DNA of 64,000 bases from Cribrihabitans_A pelagius (GCF_048820915.1 NZ_JBMERR010000021.1:1-64000), one strand, 5' to 3'; positions 40,721 to 50,747 are shown, numbered from the stretch's first letter. The notes: generated from the sequence alone by a model not told the origin. Made by a program: numbers and translations.

Positions 40721-42055
40721 ATGACGGATCTCTACCAATCTCAGCGGGCCATGCGCCAGATCCGCCGCCAGGCATTGCAGCGCGGCGTGGTGGCGATCCT
40801 GGACGTGGGCAGCTCCAAGATCGCCTGCCTGGTGCTGCGTTTCGACGGCAGCGCAAAGCTGAGCGAGGACGGCTCCATCGGCTCCCTGGCAGGGCAGTCC
40901 GGTTTCCGGGTGATCGGCGCCGCCACCACCCGCTCGCGCGGGGTGCAGTTTGGCGAGATCACCGCAATGCAGGAGACCGAGCGCGCGATCCGCACCGCGG
41001 TGCAGGCGGCGCAGAAGATGGCCGGGGTGCGGGTCGACCACGTGATCGCCTGCTTTGCCGGCGCCAGCCCGCGCTCCTACGGGCTCGATGCCAAGGTGGA
41101 ACTGCAGGGACAGGTGGTTTCGGAAAACGAAGTGGCCCAGGTGCTCGCCGCCTGCGAGGTGCCGGAATACGGCGCTGGCCGCGAGGTGCTGCACGCGCAG
41201 CCGGTGAACTTCGCGCTCGACAACCGCTCGGGTCTTGCCGATCCGCGCGGCCAGATGGGGCAGACGCTGGCGGCGGACATGCACATGCTGACCGTCGATG
41301 CGATGGCGGTGCAGAACCTGGTGCGCTGCATCCAGCGCTGCGACCTGGAGCTGGCTGGGATTGCCTCCTCGGCCTATGCGGCGGGCTTCTCGGCGCTGGT
41401 GGAGGACGAACAGGAGCTGGGCGCGGCCTGCATCGACATGGGCGGCGGCTCGACCTCGATCTCGATCTTCATGAAGAAGCACATGATCTATGCCGACGCG
41501 GTGCGGCTCGGCGGCGATCACATCACCAGCGACATCTCGATGGGGCTCAGCGTGCCGATGGCCAGCGCCGAGCGGATCAAGACGATGAACGGCGGTGTGC
41601 ATGCCACTGGCGCGGACGACCGCGAGATGATCGACATCGGCGGCGACACTGGTGACTGGGAGCATGACCGCCGCTCCGCCAGCCGGGCCGAGCTGATCGG
41701 CATCATGCGGCCCCGAGTGGAGGAAATCCTCGAAGAGGTGCGGGCGCGGCTCGATGCGGCGGGGTTCGAATATCTGCCGAGTCAGCAGATCGTGCTGACC
41801 GGCGGCTCCAGCCAGATCCTTGGGCTCGACGGGCTGGCCAGCCGCATTCTGGGCCAGCAGGTGCGGCTCGGCCGCCCGCTGCGCGTGCACGGCCTGCCGC
41901 AATCGGTCACCGGTCCGGCTTTTGCCGCGGCGGTGGGGCTGAGCCTGTTTGCCGCGCACCCGCAGGACGAATGGTGGGATTTCGACATGCCGGTCGACCG
42001 CTACCCGGCCGGAACCCTGGGCCGGGCGATCAAGTGGTTCAGCGACAATTGGTGA
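40721..42055 (+). CDS. ftsA: FtsA, actin-like membrane anchor of FtsZ
   Basis: An actin-fold ATPase that tethers FtsZ to the membrane. In its 444 residues the ATP-binding phosphate loops are seen: AILDVGSSKIACLVL near the N-terminus and CIDMGGGSTSISIF and VLTGGSSQILGLDGLASRIL later, with the SHS2/1C domain between. The C-terminal RAIKWFSDNW fits the amphipathic membrane-binding helix. The 388-bp gap that follows separates it from ftsZ, so ftsZ probably has its own promoter. Confidence 0.96.
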   Translation: MTDLYQSQRAMRQIRRQALQRGVVAILDVGSSKIACLVLRFDGSAKLSEDGSIGSLAGQSGFRVIGAATTRSRGVQFGEITAMQETERAIRTAVQAAQKMAGVRVDHVIACFAGASPRSYGLDAKVELQGQVVSENEVAQVLAACEVPEYGAGREVLHAQPVNFALDNRSGLADPRGQMGQTLAADMHMLTVDAMAVQNLVRCIQRCDLELAGIASSAYAAGFSALVEDEQELGAACIDMGGGSTSISIFMKKHMIYADAVRLGGDHITSDISMGLSVPMASAERIKTMNGGVHATGADDREMIDIGGDTGDWEHDRRSASRAELIGIMRPRVEEILEEVRARLDAAGFEYLPSQQIVLTGGSSQILGLDGLASRILGQQVRLGRPLRVHGLPQSVTGPAFAAAVGLSLFAAHPQDEWWDFDMPVDRYPAGTLGRAIKWFSDNW

Positions 42056-42443
42056 GTGCTGCCGCCTGAGGGCCGCCGCCGGAGTCGCCCGGAGCGGGCA
42101 ATGAGCACGTGACACTGGCCGCCACAGGCATTAGGGTGACGTTAACGTCCGCGAAATGCGGCGAGTCAGCAGGCCGGGCAGTGGCCAGCCAGAAATCACC
42201 GGAATGGATCCCGCAGCAGCGTTGCAGCGGGCCTCAAGGACATTTTGTGTGTGGGTTGGGTCAGAACCGCAATATCTGCTCGATTCGGCGAAATACCGCA
42301 TGAGCGGCTTCAGAACGAAGCTGTATTTTGTGGTTCCTAACGCTTTTTGGGATGACGCATCATCTGCAGCGCGGTAGGATTGAAGCGGATAGGACAGGAA
42401 AAAGCCCTTTGCGGGAGGGCACGCAAACACAGGCGGGAAGAGC
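42056..42443 (+). promoter_or_regulatory. ftsA-ftsZ intergenic region, with a CtrA-like box at 42131-42145
   Basis: This 388-base gap has no gene. TTAG-GGTGACG-TTAA at 42131-42145 matches the CtrA consensus TTAA-N7-TTAA at seven of eight positions. A leader hairpin (GCCCTTTGCGGGAGGGC) lies just before ftsZ. Caulobacter ftsZ is controlled by CtrA; whether this box is used here is inference. No promoter hexamers are clear. Confidence 0.4.
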
Positions 42444-44186
42444 ATGACGTTGAACCTTTCGATGCCCGGGCATGAAGAACTGAAACCGAAGATCACCGTC
42501 TTCGGCGTGGGCGGCGCTGGCGGCAACGCCGTCAACAACATGATCGCCAAGGAACTGGACGGCGTGGAGTTCGTCGTCGCCAATACGGATGCCCAGGCGC
42601 TGCAGCAGAGCGCCGCGAAAAGCCGCATCCAGCTTGGCATCAAGGTGACCGAGGGGCTGGGCGCGGGCGCCCGCCCGCAAGTCGGCTCCGCCGCTGCCGA
42701 GGAAAGCATCGAACAGATCGTCGATCACCTGGCGGGCGCGCATATGTGCTTCATCACCGCTGGCATGGGCGGCGGCACCGGCACCGGTGCTGCGCCGATC
42801 ATCGCGCAGGCCGCGCGGGAGCTGGGCGTGCTGACCGTCGGCGTGGTCACCAAGCCGTTCCAGTTCGAGGGCGTGAAGCGGATGCGCCAGGCCGAGTTCG
42901 GCGTCGAGAGCCTGCAGAAGGTGGTCGACACGCTGATCATCATCCCGAACCAGAACCTGTTCCGCCTCGCCAACGAGAAGACCACCTTCACCGAGGCCTT
43001 CTCGATGGCCGATGACGTGCTCTACCAGGGTGTGAAAGGCGTGACCGACCTGATGGTGCGCCCGGGCCTTATCAACCTCGACTTCGCCGACGTGCGCGCG
43101 GTGATGGACGAGATGGGCAAGGCGATGATGGGCACCGGCGAGGGCGAGGGCGAAGACCGCGCCATCCAGGCGGCCGAGAAGGCGATTGCCAACCCGCTCC
43201 TGGACGAGATCAGCCTCAAAGGCGCCAAGGGCGTGCTGATCAACATCACCGGCAGCCACGACCTGACCCTTTTCGAACTGGACGAGGCCGCCAACCGCAT
43301 CCGCGAGGAAGTGGACCCGGACGCCAACATCATCGTCGGCTCGACGCTGGACACCGAAATGGACGGGCGCATGCGCGTCTCCGTTGTGGCCACCGGTATC
43401 GATGCGACCGATGTGAACACCGAAATGCCGGTGCCGCGCCGCCCGATGTCCTCGCCGCTGCGCCAGACCGTCAGCGTCGAGGAAACCCGCACCGAGGCCG
43501 CCTCGCAGCAGCAGCAGCCCGCCGTTGCGCAGGAGCCCGCCCCGCAGGCGGCCCGGCCCGCAGCCCCCTCGGCTCCGGTCCAGTCCGCCGCCGCGGCACC
43601 CTCCGCTCAGGAAGAGCCCTCGCTCTTTGCCGAGATGAACGTGCCGCAGGCGCAGGACGACGCAGGCGAGGTCTTCGAGGAGGCCGAGCCGCTGGCCGAT
43701 GACGGCCTGCCGCCGCCGGCCTACCGCCCGCAGGTGCCCGAGTTCCGCCCGCAGTCGGATGTGGCGCCGCAGCAGCCCGAAGCCTTTGTTGCACCCAAGG
43801 CGCCGGCCCCCGGCACGCCCTCGCAGGATGCCATCGTGCGCTTGCAGGCCGCGACCCAGCGCGCTCAGGCCCAGCAGGCGCAGCCGCGCCAGGCGCCCGC
43901 CGCTCCGGTGCAGCAGCGCGGCCAGCAGCCGCATCACCAGCAGCAGCCGCAGCAGCAGGTCCAGCCGGAAGGCCAGCGCCGCTTTGGCCTGAATTCGCTG
44001 ATCCACCGGATGACCGGCAGCGGCGCCGATGCCCAGGCCTCCAAGCCGCAGCAGCCGGTGCGCCAGCAGCCCGCAATGCAGGCCCAGGCGCCCGCGCAGC
44101 AGCCGCAGCAACAGCAGCAGCAGCAGGCCGATCCGGACCAGGAACGCATCGAAATCCCCGCTTTCCTGCGCCGCCAGGCCAACTGA
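42444..44186 (+). CDS. ftsZ: FtsZ, tubulin-like division ring GTPase
   Basis: Polymerises into the Z ring at midcell. The 580 residues have the GTPase core (KITVFGVGGAGGNAVNNMI; tubulin signature GGGTGTG at about 109-115; TITGSHD-like INITGSHDLTLFE), a long Q/P/A-rich linker (about 345-565) and the conserved C-terminal peptide RIEIPAFLRRQ that binds FtsA. Alphaproteobacterial FtsZ linkers are long; this one, at roughly 220 residues, is at the long end. A terminator follows. Confidence 0.98.
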   Translation: MTLNLSMPGHEELKPKITVFGVGGAGGNAVNNMIAKELDGVEFVVANTDAQALQQSAAKSRIQLGIKVTEGLGAGARPQVGSAAAEESIEQIVDHLAGAHMCFITAGMGGGTGTGAAPIIAQAARELGVLTVGVVTKPFQFEGVKRMRQAEFGVESLQKVVDTLIIIPNQNLFRLANEKTTFTEAFSMADDVLYQGVKGVTDLMVRPGLINLDFADVRAVMDEMGKAMMGTGEGEGEDRAIQAAEKAIANPLLDEISLKGAKGVLINITGSHDLTLFELDEAANRIREEVDPDANIIVGSTLDTEMDGRMRVSVVATGIDATDVNTEMPVPRRPMSSPLRQTVSVEETRTEAASQQQQPAVAQEPAPQAARPAAPSAPVQSAAAAPSAQEEPSLFAEMNVPQAQDDAGEVFEEAEPLADDGLPPPAYRPQVPEFRPQSDVAPQQPEAFVAPKAPAPGTPSQDAIVRLQAATQRAQAQQAQPRQAPAAPVQQRGQQPHHQQQPQQQVQPEGQRRFGLNSLIHRMTGSGADAQASKPQQPVRQQPAMQAQAPAQQPQQQQQQQADPDQERIEIPAFLRRQAN

Positions 44187-44210
44187 GCATTCACGAATGT
44201 GACCGGAACG

Positions 44211-44233
44211 GGCCGCCGAAAGGCGGCCTTTTT
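44211..44233 (+). terminator. Rho-independent terminator of ftsZ
   Basis: GGCCGCC / GGCGGCC stem with a GAAA loop and five T, 25 bases after the ftsZ stop. Confidence 0.85.
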
Positions 44234-44397
44234 CGTTTCAGTTCAAGGGGTTGCGTCGGCATGCGCGGGGTTCCGCCATCCGCATTTGTGCATGTTTCAA
44301 ACCGTTACAAAGATTGAGTTGTGAGAATGTTGGCAAAACCTTACCTGTTTGTCGCAACACGGTCACACAGGCCGGAAACAGCTCAAAGAGGCGCAAG

Positions 44398-45333
44398 GTG
44401 CAGAATACGCTCAAGGCAGCAGTGGCATTTGACGGGGCCGGTCTTCATACCGGCAAGCCTGCGCGCATGGTTTTGAATCCGGCGCCGGCCGGTCATGGCA
44501 TCCGCTTCAAGCGCACTGACATCGCATTGGGCAACACCCTTGTCCCGGCGCGCTGGGATGTTGTGGAGCGCACCGCGCTATGCACCCGCCTGGTCAACGA
44601 GGCTGGCGTCGGCGTTTCCACCGTGGAGCATATCATGGCGGCGCTGGCCGGCTGCGGCATCCACAACGCATTGATCGAGATTGACGGGCCGGAAGTGCCG
44701 ATCCTCGACGGTTCCTCGGCGCATTTCGTGCGCGGCATCATGCAGCAGGGCATCCAGCGGCTGGGGGTGCCCGCCACCGCATACGAGGTGCTGAAGCCGG
44801 TCACCGTGGAAAAGGATGGCGCCCGCGCCACGCTTCTGCCCTGCGACCGCCTGATGATCGAGTTCCACATCGACTTTGCCGAAGCCGCCATCGGCCGCCA
44901 GAGCAAGGTGCTGGACCTGCGCAACGGCGCCTTTGCGCGTGAGCTCTGCGACAGCCGCACCTTCTGCCGCCGCGCCGACGTGGAGGCGATGCAGGCGAAC
45001 GGGCTGGCGCTTGGCGGCGTGCCGGGCGAAAACGCGGTTGTGTTTGACGGCGACCGCGTCGAAAGCGGCGCCGGGCTGCGCCACGCCGACGAACCGGTCC
45101 GCCACAAGATGCTGGACGCGCTGGGGGATCTTGCACTGGCCGGGGGGCCGATCCTGGGGCGCTATGTCGGCGAGCGTGCGGGGCATGCGCTGACCAACAC
45201 GCTGCTGCGGGCCTTGTTTGCGGAGCCGGGGGCGGTCCGCGAGGTTTCCTGCGGCGCAGCAATGGCGGCACGGCTGCCGGGCCAAGGTCTGGTCTGGTCG
45301 GAAATTCCGGCGGAAAGCCGGCGTGTCGCATAA
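44398..45333 (+). CDS. lpxC: LpxC, UDP-3-O-acyl-GlcNAc deacetylase
   Basis: Zn-dependent deacetylase at the committed step of lipid A synthesis. The 311 residues show both zinc motifs: His in STVEHIMAALAG and His/Asp in RHKMLDALGDLALAG, as well as LDGSSAHFV. Start GTG at 44398 has AAAGAGG spaced eight bases upstream, giving (M)QNTLKAAVAF, close to the family start; an upstream ATG at 44251 would add an unrelated stretch. It lies between two terminators, so it is its own unit. Confidence 0.95.
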   Translation: MQNTLKAAVAFDGAGLHTGKPARMVLNPAPAGHGIRFKRTDIALGNTLVPARWDVVERTALCTRLVNEAGVGVSTVEHIMAALAGCGIHNALIEIDGPEVPILDGSSAHFVRGIMQQGIQRLGVPATAYEVLKPVTVEKDGARATLLPCDRLMIEFHIDFAEAAIGRQSKVLDLRNGAFARELCDSRTFCRRADVEAMQANGLALGGVPGENAVVFDGDRVESGAGLRHADEPVRHKMLDALGDLALAGGPILGRYVGERAGHALTNTLLRALFAEPGAVREVSCGAAMAARLPGQGLVWSEIPAESRRVA

Positions 45334-45364
45334 GGCGGAGAACCTGGAGCGAGCGGCAAACTGG

Positions 45365-45389
45365 CCCGGGACCCTGTCCCGGGTCTTTT
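45365..45389 (+). terminator. Rho-independent terminator of lpxC
   Basis: CCCGGGA / TCCCGGG stem with a CCCTG loop and a TCTTTT tail, about 30 bases after the lpxC stop. Confidence 0.85.
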
Positions 45390-45599
45390 GCTGAGCGCGG
45401 GCGGCCCGGCGGCCCGATGAACCTCGCTCCGCCTGTCTCCGCCTGGGCGGCGCATCCCGCTGCTGCCTTGACCCCGGGGCGCATTCTCTGCCATTTGAGG
45501 GCGGACGCGTTTATGGCGTTTTGCAGGTCTTATGGATGTGCTAGACCCGGGGCAACCGGGGCGGACACCCGCAAGTCGAAGACGGTGAGGTTAGGCAAG

Positions 45600-46451
45600 A
45601 TGAACGGCATCAGGGCAGCAGCCAAAACGCTGGGCACGGTTCTTCTGTTGGCGGTCCTGGCGGGCTGCGGCGGCGCCGATGGCGACGCGGTCAGGCGCGC
45701 CGAGTCGCTGGAGACCTACTCGCCGGAACAGATCTACGAGCGCGGCGAATTCGAACTGGCCCGCGACCGCACCAAGGACGCGGCCTATTATTTCGCCGAG
45801 ATCGAGCGTCTCTATCCCTATTCCGAGTGGGCCAAGCAGGCGCTGATCATGCAGGCCTTCGCCTATCACCAGGCCCGCGACTACGAGAATAGCCGCGCCG
45901 CCGCGCAGCGCTTTATCGATGTCTACCCGGCGGACGAGGACGCGGCCTATGCCCAGTACCTGCTGGCGCTGAGCTACTACGACCAGATCGACGAGGTCGG
46001 CCGCGACCAGGGCCTGACCTTCCAGGCGCTGCAGGCGCTGCGCACGGTGATCGAGGTCTACCCGGAAAGCCAGTACGCCAATTCGGCGATCCTGAAATTC
46101 GACCTCGCGTTCGACCATCTCGCGGCGAAGGAGATGGAGATCGGGCGCTACTACCTGCGCCGCAAGCATTTCACCTCGGCCATCAACCGCTTCCGCGTGG
46201 TGGTGGAGGACTTCCAGACCACCAGCCACACGCCCGAGGCGCTGCACCGGCTGGTGGAGGCGTATCTGTCGCTGGGCCTCACCGACGAGGCACAGACCGC
46301 GGGCGCCATTCTGGGCCATAACTATCAATCGACCGAATGGTATCAGGACAGCTACAGGCTGCTGACGGCTCAGGGGCTTGAGCTCAGGGACCGCGGCAAC
46401 AACTGGCTGAGCCAGATCTACCGGCAGACGGTCAAGGGGCAGTGGCTGTAG
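45600..46451 (+). CDS. bamD: BamD, outer-membrane assembly lipoprotein
   Basis: Essential lipoprotein of the BAM complex, anchored to the inner leaflet of the outer membrane. The 283-residue precursor has a lipobox (LAVLAGC, lipidated Cys23) and about five TPR-like repeats, starting with SPEQIYERGEFELARDR and including YYFAEIERLYPYSEWA and AAQRFIDVYPADEDAAYAQY. AGG is six bases before ATG. It is followed by recN after 27 bases, the usual alphaproteobacterial neighbour. Confidence 0.94.
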   Translation: MNGIRAAAKTLGTVLLLAVLAGCGGADGDAVRRAESLETYSPEQIYERGEFELARDRTKDAAYYFAEIERLYPYSEWAKQALIMQAFAYHQARDYENSRAAAQRFIDVYPADEDAAYAQYLLALSYYDQIDEVGRDQGLTFQALQALRTVIEVYPESQYANSAILKFDLAFDHLAAKEMEIGRYYLRRKHFTSAINRFRVVVEDFQTTSHTPEALHRLVEAYLSLGLTDEAQTAGAILGHNYQSTEWYQDSYRLLTAQGLELRDRGNNWLSQIYRQTVKGQWL

Positions 46452-46478
46452 CAACAGCCGTTGTGTAGGGGCGGGGCC

Positions 46479-48128
46479 ATGCTGCGCGCGCTGGATATCC
46501 GGGATATCTTGATCATCGACCATCTGGAGCTGAACTTTCAGCCCGGGCTCAATGTGCTCACTGGCGAGACCGGCGCGGGCAAGTCGATCCTGCTCGACTC
46601 TCTGGGCTTTGTGCTGGGCTGGCGCGGCCGCGCCGAGCTGGTGCGCCAGGGGGCGGCTCAGGGGGAGGTGGTGGCAGAGTTCGACCTGCCCGAAGGCCAC
46701 GCCGCGCACCGGGTGCTGGAGGACGCGGGCCTGCCTGGCGGGCGCGAACTGATCCTGCGCCGCGTCAACACCGCCGAGGGCCGCAAGACCGCCTGGGTCA
46801 ACGACCGCCGCTGTTCGGGAGAGGTGCTCAGGGCGCTGTCCGAAACCCTGGTGGAACTGCACGGCCAGCACGACGACCGCGGCCTTCTGAACCCGCGCGG
46901 CCACCGTGCTCTGTTGGATGAGTTTGCCCGCGTGAGCCCCGAGCTGGCCGCCGTGCGCGCCGCCTGGACCGCCGCCGCCCGCGCCCGCAAGACGGTGGCG
47001 GAGACCCGTGCCGCGCTCGACGCCGTGCGGGCCGAGGAGGAGTTCCTGCGCCACGCGGTGGCGGAGCTCGACAAGCTCGACCCGCAGCCGGGCGAAGACG
47101 CGGCGCTGGACGCGCGCCGCCGCGGGATGCAGGGTGCGGAGCGCATCCGCGGCGACGTTGCCCGCGCCTTTGCACTGCTCAGCGAGGGTGCCGAATCCGC
47201 GATGGGCGAAGCGCAGCGCTGGCTGGAAAGTGTCGCGGGCCGCGAAGAGGACACCGGCCTGGACGAGCCGCTTTCGGCCCTCAGCCGCGCGATGATCGAG
47301 CTGGGCGAGGCCCAGGGCGGCGTCGAGGCGGTGCTGGAACGGCTGGAGTTCAACCCGGGCGATCTGGAAGACTGCGAGGAGCGCCTGTTCGAGATCCGTG
47401 CCCAGGCCCGCAAGCATGGGGTGCAGCCCGATGATCTGGGTGATTACGCCGACAGCCTGCGCCAGAAGCTCGCGGCGCTGGATGCGGGCGGGCAGAACCT
47501 GGCCGATCAGGAAGCCACGTTGAAAGCGGCCGAGGCCGCCTATGCCGCTGCGGCTGATGCGCTGAGCGATGCCCGCCGCAAGAGTGCCGCGGCGCTGGAT
47601 GCTGCGGTGATGGCCGAACTGGCGCCGCTGAAGATGGAACGCGCGGTTTTCGAGACCCGCATCGAGGACAGCGAGCCCGGCCCCGAGGGCAAGGACGCGG
47701 TGGCCTTCACCGTCGCCACCAACCCCGGCGCCCCGGCAGGCCCCTTGAACAAGATCGCCTCCGGCGGCGAGCTCAGCCGGTTCCTTCTGGCGCTGAAAGT
47801 CTGCCTGCGCGGCGAAGAAAGCGGCAAGACACTGATCTTTGACGAGATCGACCGCGGCGTCGGCGGCGCCACTGCCAATGCTGTTGGCCGGCGCCTGCGC
47901 GACTTGGCGGCGGGCGGGCAGGTGCTGGTCGTGACCCATTCGCCGCAGGTGGCGGCGCTTGGCGGCCATCACTGGCAGGTGCGCAAGCAGGTGGTCGAGG
48001 GCATGACGCTGTCGCAAGTGGTGCCGCTGGCCGCTGCCGAGCGGGTCGACGAACTGGCCCGGATGGTGTCGGGCGACACCATCACCGAAGAGGCCCGCGC
48101 CGCCGCCCGCGCCCTGCTGGCGGGCTGA
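46479..48128 (+). CDS. recN: RecN, SMC-like DNA repair ATPase
   Basis: Holds broken DNA ends together during recombinational repair. The 549 residues contain a Walker A GETGAGKS (29-36) at the N-terminus, ELHGQHDDRGLLNP, a coiled coil (about 160-370) and at the C-terminus the signature KIASGGELSRFLLALK, Walker B TLIFDEIDRGVGG and VTHSPQVAALG. No LexA box is visible before it, unlike uvrD. Confidence 0.96.
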   Translation: MLRALDIRDILIIDHLELNFQPGLNVLTGETGAGKSILLDSLGFVLGWRGRAELVRQGAAQGEVVAEFDLPEGHAAHRVLEDAGLPGGRELILRRVNTAEGRKTAWVNDRRCSGEVLRALSETLVELHGQHDDRGLLNPRGHRALLDEFARVSPELAAVRAAWTAAARARKTVAETRAALDAVRAEEEFLRHAVAELDKLDPQPGEDAALDARRRGMQGAERIRGDVARAFALLSEGAESAMGEAQRWLESVAGREEDTGLDEPLSALSRAMIELGEAQGGVEAVLERLEFNPGDLEDCEERLFEIRAQARKHGVQPDDLGDYADSLRQKLAALDAGGQNLADQEATLKAAEAAYAAAADALSDARRKSAAALDAAVMAELAPLKMERAVFETRIEDSEPGPEGKDAVAFTVATNPGAPAGPLNKIASGGELSRFLLALKVCLRGEESGKTLIFDEIDRGVGGATANAVGRRLRDLAAGGQVLVVTHSPQVAALGGHHWQVRKQVVEGMTLSQVVPLAAAERVDELARMVSGDTITEEARAAARALLAG

Positions 48129-48255
48129 GCCTGGCTGACGCTTCCGGGCCGCAGTCCGTGCCCGCGCCTGGCCCTGCTTGCTGCAGGTGATGGATTTTTA
48201 ACTGCCGGGGTGGCAGTGTCATGATTTAAAAGACGAAAAAGACCACCGGGCCCCC

Positions 48256-49938
48256 ATGGTGCATGATCTGCGTTCCTTCCTCTCTGCCCAGCACGCGCAC
48301 TGGCGTGCGGCGCTCAAAGACGTCTGGCGCATCCTGCGCAACCGCGGCCCCAGCCAGTTCCAGTTCTGGCTGATCGCGCTCTTGATCGGCATTGCCGCAG
48401 GCTTTGCCGCGCTGTTCTTCCGCAAGGGCATCACCGCGCTGCAGGCCTGGGTCTACGGCGCGCCGGATCTGCGGCATCTGCACAGTTTCGCCCAGGACCT
48501 GCCGTGGTACGTGCTGGTCGGCATCGCCGCCGGCGGCGGGCTGGTCGTCGGGCTGATCCTCGACCGCTTCACGCCCGACGGCCGGGTGCGCTCGGTGGCC
48601 GATGTGATCGAGGGTGCGGCGCTGCACGACGGCCGGGTGGAGGTGCGCGAAGGCGCGGCCTCGGCGCTGGCCTCCTTTCTGACGCTGTCGACCGGTGGTT
48701 CCACCGGGCGCGAGGGGCCGGTGGTGCATATGGCGGCGGTGATCTCCACCTGGGTCAGCAACCGCATCAACGCCAACGGCATCACCGGGCGCGACCTTCT
48801 GGGCTGTGCGGTGGCGGCCGCGGTCTCGGCCAGCTTCAATGCGCCGATCGCGGGCGCGCTGTTTGCGCTGGAGGTGGTGCTGCGGCACTTCGCGGTCAAT
48901 GCGTTTGGCCCCATCGTCATCGCCTCGGTCGCGGGCACGGTGATCAACCGGCTGGAATACGGCGATGTCACCGAATTCACCCTCAACACCCCCGGCGCGC
49001 TGCAATTCTATGTCGAGCTGCCGGCCTTTCTGCTGCTCGGGCTGATCTGCGGGCTGGTCGCGGCCGTGGTGATCCGCTCGATCTTCCTGGCCGACCGCAT
49101 CGGCACCTCGGTGCAGGAGCGCATCCGCCTGCCGCGCTGGCTGCGCCCGGCAGTCTCCGGCGCGATGCTGGGGGTGATCGCGATCTGGTATCCGCATATT
49201 ATCGGCGTCGGCTACGAGACCACGGTGCTGGCGCTGACCGGCGGGCTGCTTCTGGGGCAGGCGATCATCTTTGCCGTGGTCAAGACCGCGGCGCTGGCGA
49301 TCACCATGGGCGGGCGCATGGGCGGCGGCGTGTTCTCGCCCTCGCTGATGATCGGAGCGCTGACCGGGTTGGCGTTCGGGCTCATTGCCACCTCGGTGCT
49401 GCCGGACGTCTCTGGCACCCACACGCTTTATGCTTTTGCCGGCATGGGGGCGGTAACCGCGGCGGTGCTGGGCGCGCCGATCTCGACCACGCTCATCGTG
49501 TTCGAGCTGACCGGCGACTGGCAGATCGGTCTTGCGGTGATGGTGTCGGTGTCGATGTCCACCGCGCTTGCCTCGCGGCTGGTGCACCGCTCCTTCTTCC
49601 TGTCGCAGCTCGAGCGGCGCAACATCCACTGCGCGGCGGGTCCCCAGGCCTATCTGCTGGCGCTGATCCGCACCGGCGCGGTGATGCGGCCTCTGGGCAG
49701 CAGCCGCTGTGCCAGCCGCGAGGAGTGCGCGGCGCTGGTTGCGGAGGGGCTGTTCTTGCGCGGGTCCGGCTCGCTGGAGGCTGCGATGCCGGTCTTTGAC
49801 CGCGCCGAGGTCGCCTTCCTGCCGGTGCTGACGGCGGAGAACGACGGCAGCGAGCTGATCGGCGCGCTCTACCACGTGGATGCGCTGAAGGCCTACAGCC
49901 GCGCGCTCGCCGCCACCGCCGCGGAAGAGCACCGCTGA
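48256..49938 (+). CDS. ClC-family chloride channel/transporter
   Basis: A 560-residue membrane protein with about 12-16 helices. Motifs: GGSTGREGPVVHMAA, with the gating Glu of GREGP; FNAPIAGALFALEV; MGGRMGGGVFSPSLMIGA, with the GxFxP anion-site segment; and GAPISTTLIVFELTGDW. The first selectivity loop reads STGGSTGRE, not the classical GSGIP. The C-terminal part (about 475-550) looks like a single partial CBS-type region. Whether it is a channel or a proton-coupled exchanger cannot be told from sequence. It stands alone after recN. Confidence 0.92.
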   Translation: MVHDLRSFLSAQHAHWRAALKDVWRILRNRGPSQFQFWLIALLIGIAAGFAALFFRKGITALQAWVYGAPDLRHLHSFAQDLPWYVLVGIAAGGGLVVGLILDRFTPDGRVRSVADVIEGAALHDGRVEVREGAASALASFLTLSTGGSTGREGPVVHMAAVISTWVSNRINANGITGRDLLGCAVAAAVSASFNAPIAGALFALEVVLRHFAVNAFGPIVIASVAGTVINRLEYGDVTEFTLNTPGALQFYVELPAFLLLGLICGLVAAVVIRSIFLADRIGTSVQERIRLPRWLRPAVSGAMLGVIAIWYPHIIGVGYETTVLALTGGLLLGQAIIFAVVKTAALAITMGGRMGGGVFSPSLMIGALTGLAFGLIATSVLPDVSGTHTLYAFAGMGAVTAAVLGAPISTTLIVFELTGDWQIGLAVMVSVSMSTALASRLVHRSFFLSQLERRNIHCAAGPQAYLLALIRTGAVMRPLGSSRCASREECAALVAEGLFLRGSGSLEAAMPVFDRAEVAFLPVLTAENDGSELIGALYHVDALKAYSRALAATAAEEHR

Positions 49939-50276
49939 GGCCGCTTTGACGGCGGCAGGCGGAGGGGCGAATGCTCTGATGCGGGCCAGGGGCCGATTTG
50001 CACATTTCCCGCATTTTCCGCGCGCCGGGGATTCGCGCTTCCGGGCTTGACTGGCGCATTTGGTCTCTTTTCGAAACCGTTATGCAGCGATTTCAAGCTT
50101 GAATGCTCCGCGGAGGCAGGGGCATCGGCGGAAGAGCGCCGCTTTTTTGCCACGGTTTCGCCGCAGATTTACCCGTCGCAGCCGCGGGTTGCAGATTCCA
50201 ATTGATCGAAATCGCGCCGGAGCCAAAAATGTTAAACAGGCGATAACAAAGGTTAACAACCTTCGGCAGGAACATA
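49939..50276. other. Gene-free stretch before a small gene, with a CtrA-like box
   Basis: No gene or RNA recognised. TTAA-ACAGGCG-ATAA (50232-50246) and a nearby GGTTAAC palindrome resemble alphaproteobacterial CtrA sites and lie 31-45 bases before the next ATG. Confidence 0.35.
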
Positions 50277-50468
50277 ATGCGCAATACCGCAGTTGGCCCG
50301 CAAGAGGCCGAAGACCACAAGAAAGCGAACAAATCTGAGAACGAGCGCGCGGCCCTGATGGCCGTGATCGACTATACCCTGCAATGCGCGCGCGACCGGG
50401 ACGGACTCGGCTGCGGCGAGGCGGTGGAAAAGGCGCGGCTTTATCTCAGCAATTCCGTTCTGGCCTGA
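50277..50468 (+). CDS. Small conserved-looking hypothetical protein
   Basis: A 63-residue soluble, helical, acidic/basic mixed protein (EAEDHKKANKSENERAALMA then VIDYTLQCARDRDGLGCGEA). GCAGGA precedes the ATG, and a regulatory-looking TTAA-rich stretch lies upstream. No family is recognised. The composition and ribosome site support a real gene. Confidence 0.6.
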   Translation: MRNTAVGPQEAEDHKKANKSENERAALMAVIDYTLQCARDRDGLGCGEAVEKARLYLSNSVLA

Positions 50469-50684
50469 TCCTGGCCCGATCTGAACCCGGCATGCGCGCG
50501 CTCCGGCGCGCCGGGACATGCCAGGGCCGCCTCCGGGACACGGCGGCCCTCGCAGCCAACAGCGCACATTCACGATTTCCAAAGACGCCGGGTCAGCCGG
50601 GGCGGGTCTGGGGCTGTCCGCAAGACCCGGGCGCGCCCGCTGGCCGCCTTGCAGGCTCCGGTTTTGCAGCCCGCTTTCCGACAC

Positions 50685-50712
50685 AAAAACGGCGGCCCTG
50701 GAGCGGGCCGCC
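50685..50712 (-). terminator. Rho-independent terminator of the DUF427 gene
   Basis: On the minus strand GGCGGCCC / GGGCCGCC with a short loop, then GTTTTTGTG, about 35 bases after the DUF427 stop. Confidence 0.8.
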
Positions 50713-50747
50713 GGTGCCGTGCTGGCCGTCTTGGGCCTGTGGCCGGA

